From Sipunculus nudus (taxonomy: Eukaryota; Annelida; Sipuncula; Golfingiida; Sipunculidae), in assembly GCA_026874595.1 (NCBI GenBank), contig CM049306.1:20391019-20455018 (forward strand): a stretch of 64,000 nt of DNA, read 5' to 3'. Positions 62,041 to 64,000 of the stretch are shown piece after piece. Made by a program: the position numbers and the translations under genes. The notes under the pieces are model-generated. The model had not been told where the DNA came from. It was given only the letters and a program-made list of their open reading frames with translations, and made no database searches. The stretch's first letter is position 1. Each line of letters opens with the position of its first letter.

Positions 62041-62300
62041 CAAACATGTCTGAGGAACGCATTTATGAAGATGCAAATATTTTCGTCATTTCTGACAATG
62101 CTTCATGGCCTACAGGTAAACTGTCAATCAACATAAACCAGACCAATCATTAGCAATTTTTGTGTACCTTCTAATAATACCAATGTTTGTTGAATTTATG
62201 ACCGCATGAACACAAGCATGGCTCGCACGGGTTACAGGACGCAGGCAGTTTGCAGGCGATACAGGAAGTGACCCATGTCCATGGAGACGGTGTTTCAGTT
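62041..62300 (-). repeat. Interspersed repeat E, inverted copy
   Basis: Its complement holds 'aaatatttgcat', 'tgattggtctggttta', 'catgcggtcataaattcaac' and 'agccatgcttgtgttc', the same phrases as at 36.9 kb, directly abutting the forward copy at 61680-62040 head to head. Confidence 0.55.
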
Positions 62301-62919
62301 TTGGTTATGAACTCACATGTACACTATTGTGTAAATTCATTATTTTTAGCATAATATTGAGATTATAGGCCTTTTACCACGATATGAATGCAACCTGATG
62401 CAAGACCAGTGCGATACATTCCTAGATATAACTTGTATCACGACTCGAGTAGGCTTACCAGCCCAATTATCCGATTGCCTACTGAGTCGGGTTGTCACGG
62501 CTAAGGTCAATCTGACTCATGCGCGACAAATCCCGAGCAATAAGAAGAAACTTTTATGTATAAAGAAACACAAAAGAATGACCGGTTGGAAGCTTGAAAA
62601 TCCTATATTTTGAAGTTGCGCGGTGCGGCAAACAGGTGGGGTGCGTTCTATGTTAAGGTTTTACGCAACTTATCGCGTCTGATGCTAGTTTTTTTCCCTT
62701 GTGTAAAAGAGGAAGCAAGCGTTTAAAGAACAAGATATTGGCAGGTACCATAATATATTAAGCACTAAACTCCAAGTATATATATCATACCTAGTATGTA
62801 AAAAGGTCATCTTCAATCGATGCTGGATAGATGAAGTTGTCAAACTTGTACTTCTTCAAACAGTGAAGTTTGCAATGGGAGGCGACATACATATCACGGT
62901 TGTGTATTTTTACCACCGC

Positions 62920-63100
62920 AAAGCCTAGCGGCGGGGTTTATGTTTTCGGCAGCGTATGTTTGTCTGTTTATCTATTCGTCTGTTTTCACGATAACACAAA
63001 AAGTCCTCAAAAGAGTTTGATGAAACTTTCAGGATAGCGTTGATAAAGGGAACAATTGGTTACATTTTGGGGGCGATCCATGCGCAAATAACCTCGGATT
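62920..63100. repeat. Interspersed repeat D, copy 1
   Basis: 'accgcaaagcctagcggcgg' (a small hairpin), then 'gtttgtctgttta', 'gatgaaactttcaggata'. A related start occurs at 63625-63740 ('ccgctaaacggcaggggtta', 'ttttttgatgaaatcttcag'). No coding region. Confidence 0.5.
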
Positions 63101-64000
63101 GAGCTCTATGACAATGACGTCACTCCACGTGTATGTGCCGTTTCCCTGAAAGGTGTCAGTAAATCAACGGACAGCACGAGGGCCACGATTTTTGTTCGTT
63201 GTTTTTATAGTCCTGGGCCCTGTTGTGAGATAAGCTCCCCGGTACTGCCACCCCCACGGGAGATGGACCGTAAAACCCGACTTGGGCAAGTTTCTAGGGC
63301 TAGTTTCTTCAGTATTAACGTGTATGATTCCTTATGTACGGAATATGGAATGTGTTTTGAGAGATATCATATGAAACTGCACGGCGGCTTGCATTTTTTC
63401 TATGTGTTTCCCCTGGATACCATCCGTAAACTTAAACATTCGCTACATGTAGCGATCGATTTACCGGAAACGCATTCCGCATACCGGATCCGCGCATGAG
63501 GAATCTAACCATCTTTATTTCTTAATACGTGTACCGCTTTTTGTACGCACTCCGCATTCCACATTCTGTACATACGGAATTTTAGCTTTTATTCTGCAAA
63601 TATATTCGACTTTACCTGTTTATTAACTCCGCTAAACGGCAGGGGTTATGTTTTTTGCGGGCGTTGGTTTGTCTGTTTGTCTTTTAGCAACATTAGTCAT
63701 TGACGGTTTTTTGATGAAATCTTCAGTATAGCTCGGCAATGATCGAAGGAAAAATTGCTAAAATTTTGATACGGATAACATTCTTGATTCAGAAATATTT
63801 TAAAGGAAAATATGCTGCTTTTCTGACTGTTCCATATGAGGGCATGAGCTGTCTTGGCGGCCGGACGTCTGCGCTCTCTCGCTTTTCCAGTTACACATGC
63901 AATCAAGCTGATCCAGATTGATTTGTGGGAGGGCTGTTGGGGACATATTTTGTAACAAAAAGTTTTATTAAACCACAACGGAAATGATTTATCAGGTCAA
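63101..64000. other. Right edge, no recognised gene
   Basis: A 78-residue plus frame at 63263-63499 and a 93-residue minus frame at 63697-63978 have no known likeness. The start of repeat D, copy 2, is at 63625. Confidence 0.4.

Noticed and set aside
62398-63499. Short plus-strand frames near the right edge
   Set aside because: Unrecognised and without splice or conservation evidence; neighbouring DNA is interspersed repeat.

Overview
The window looks like nuclear DNA of an animal, most likely a marine lophotrochozoan of mollusc type. The signs are spliced genes with GT-AG introns, AT-rich spacers full of (TA)n and (CT)n microsatellites, LINE, pogo-like and LTR elements, and interspersed repeats carrying phrases such as gaccttgacctttgacct. 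The placement is an inference from repeat style, not from a diagnostic gene.

Left part (1-22.5 kb). Two small exons on the minus strand (5798-5868 and 371-457) join in frame to give the N-terminal part of the ribosome-assembly factor TSR1. The 5.3-kb intron between them holds a three-level nest: a Helentron-like tandem-repeat element (1649-5746), split by an LTR-flanked non-coding element (2337-5307), whose right LTR is split by a second Helentron-like element (4355-5187). A third Helentron-like family occurs at 10.6-11.95 kb and again at 38.5-40.0 kb. An LTR retrotransposon (15555-22532, minus strand) has 1253-bp nearly identical LTRs and a 5-bp target duplication. Its integrase is encoded before RNase H, the order known from Gmr1-like Ty3/Gypsy elements. 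It is a recent insertion but not whole.

Middle (22.5-42 kb). This part holds microsatellites, palindromic arrays, a decayed LINE (27.2-29.5 kb) preceded by 147-bp tandem repeats, and a minus-strand spliced gene (34.7-32.1 kb). That gene encodes a repetitive protein with a Lys/Gly/Pro collagen-like stretch and a Trp-rich 18-residue repeat. A pogo-like DNA transposon lies just upstream of it.

Right part (42.5-61 kb). Five related genes, all on the minus strand and each with a single-exon coding region, encode small secreted proteins with one beta-gamma crystallin domain. Each has two Greek keys, each key has a calcium-binding signature of the N/D-N/D-x-x-S/T-S type, and six cysteines are conserved. 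Three of them share an identical 17-bp upstream motif, and two lie in a 1.9-kb duplicated block. This calcium-binding crystallin array, with a tryptophan-rich loop of variable length, is the most interesting system in the window. Between the genes lie a compound poly-G repeat interrupted by a second pogo-like element, a 19-copy G-run minisatellite, nested LINE fragments, an inverted pair of tRNA-derived repeats and an unnamed interspersed repeat (called E here).

The remaining long stretches show no gene I can support.
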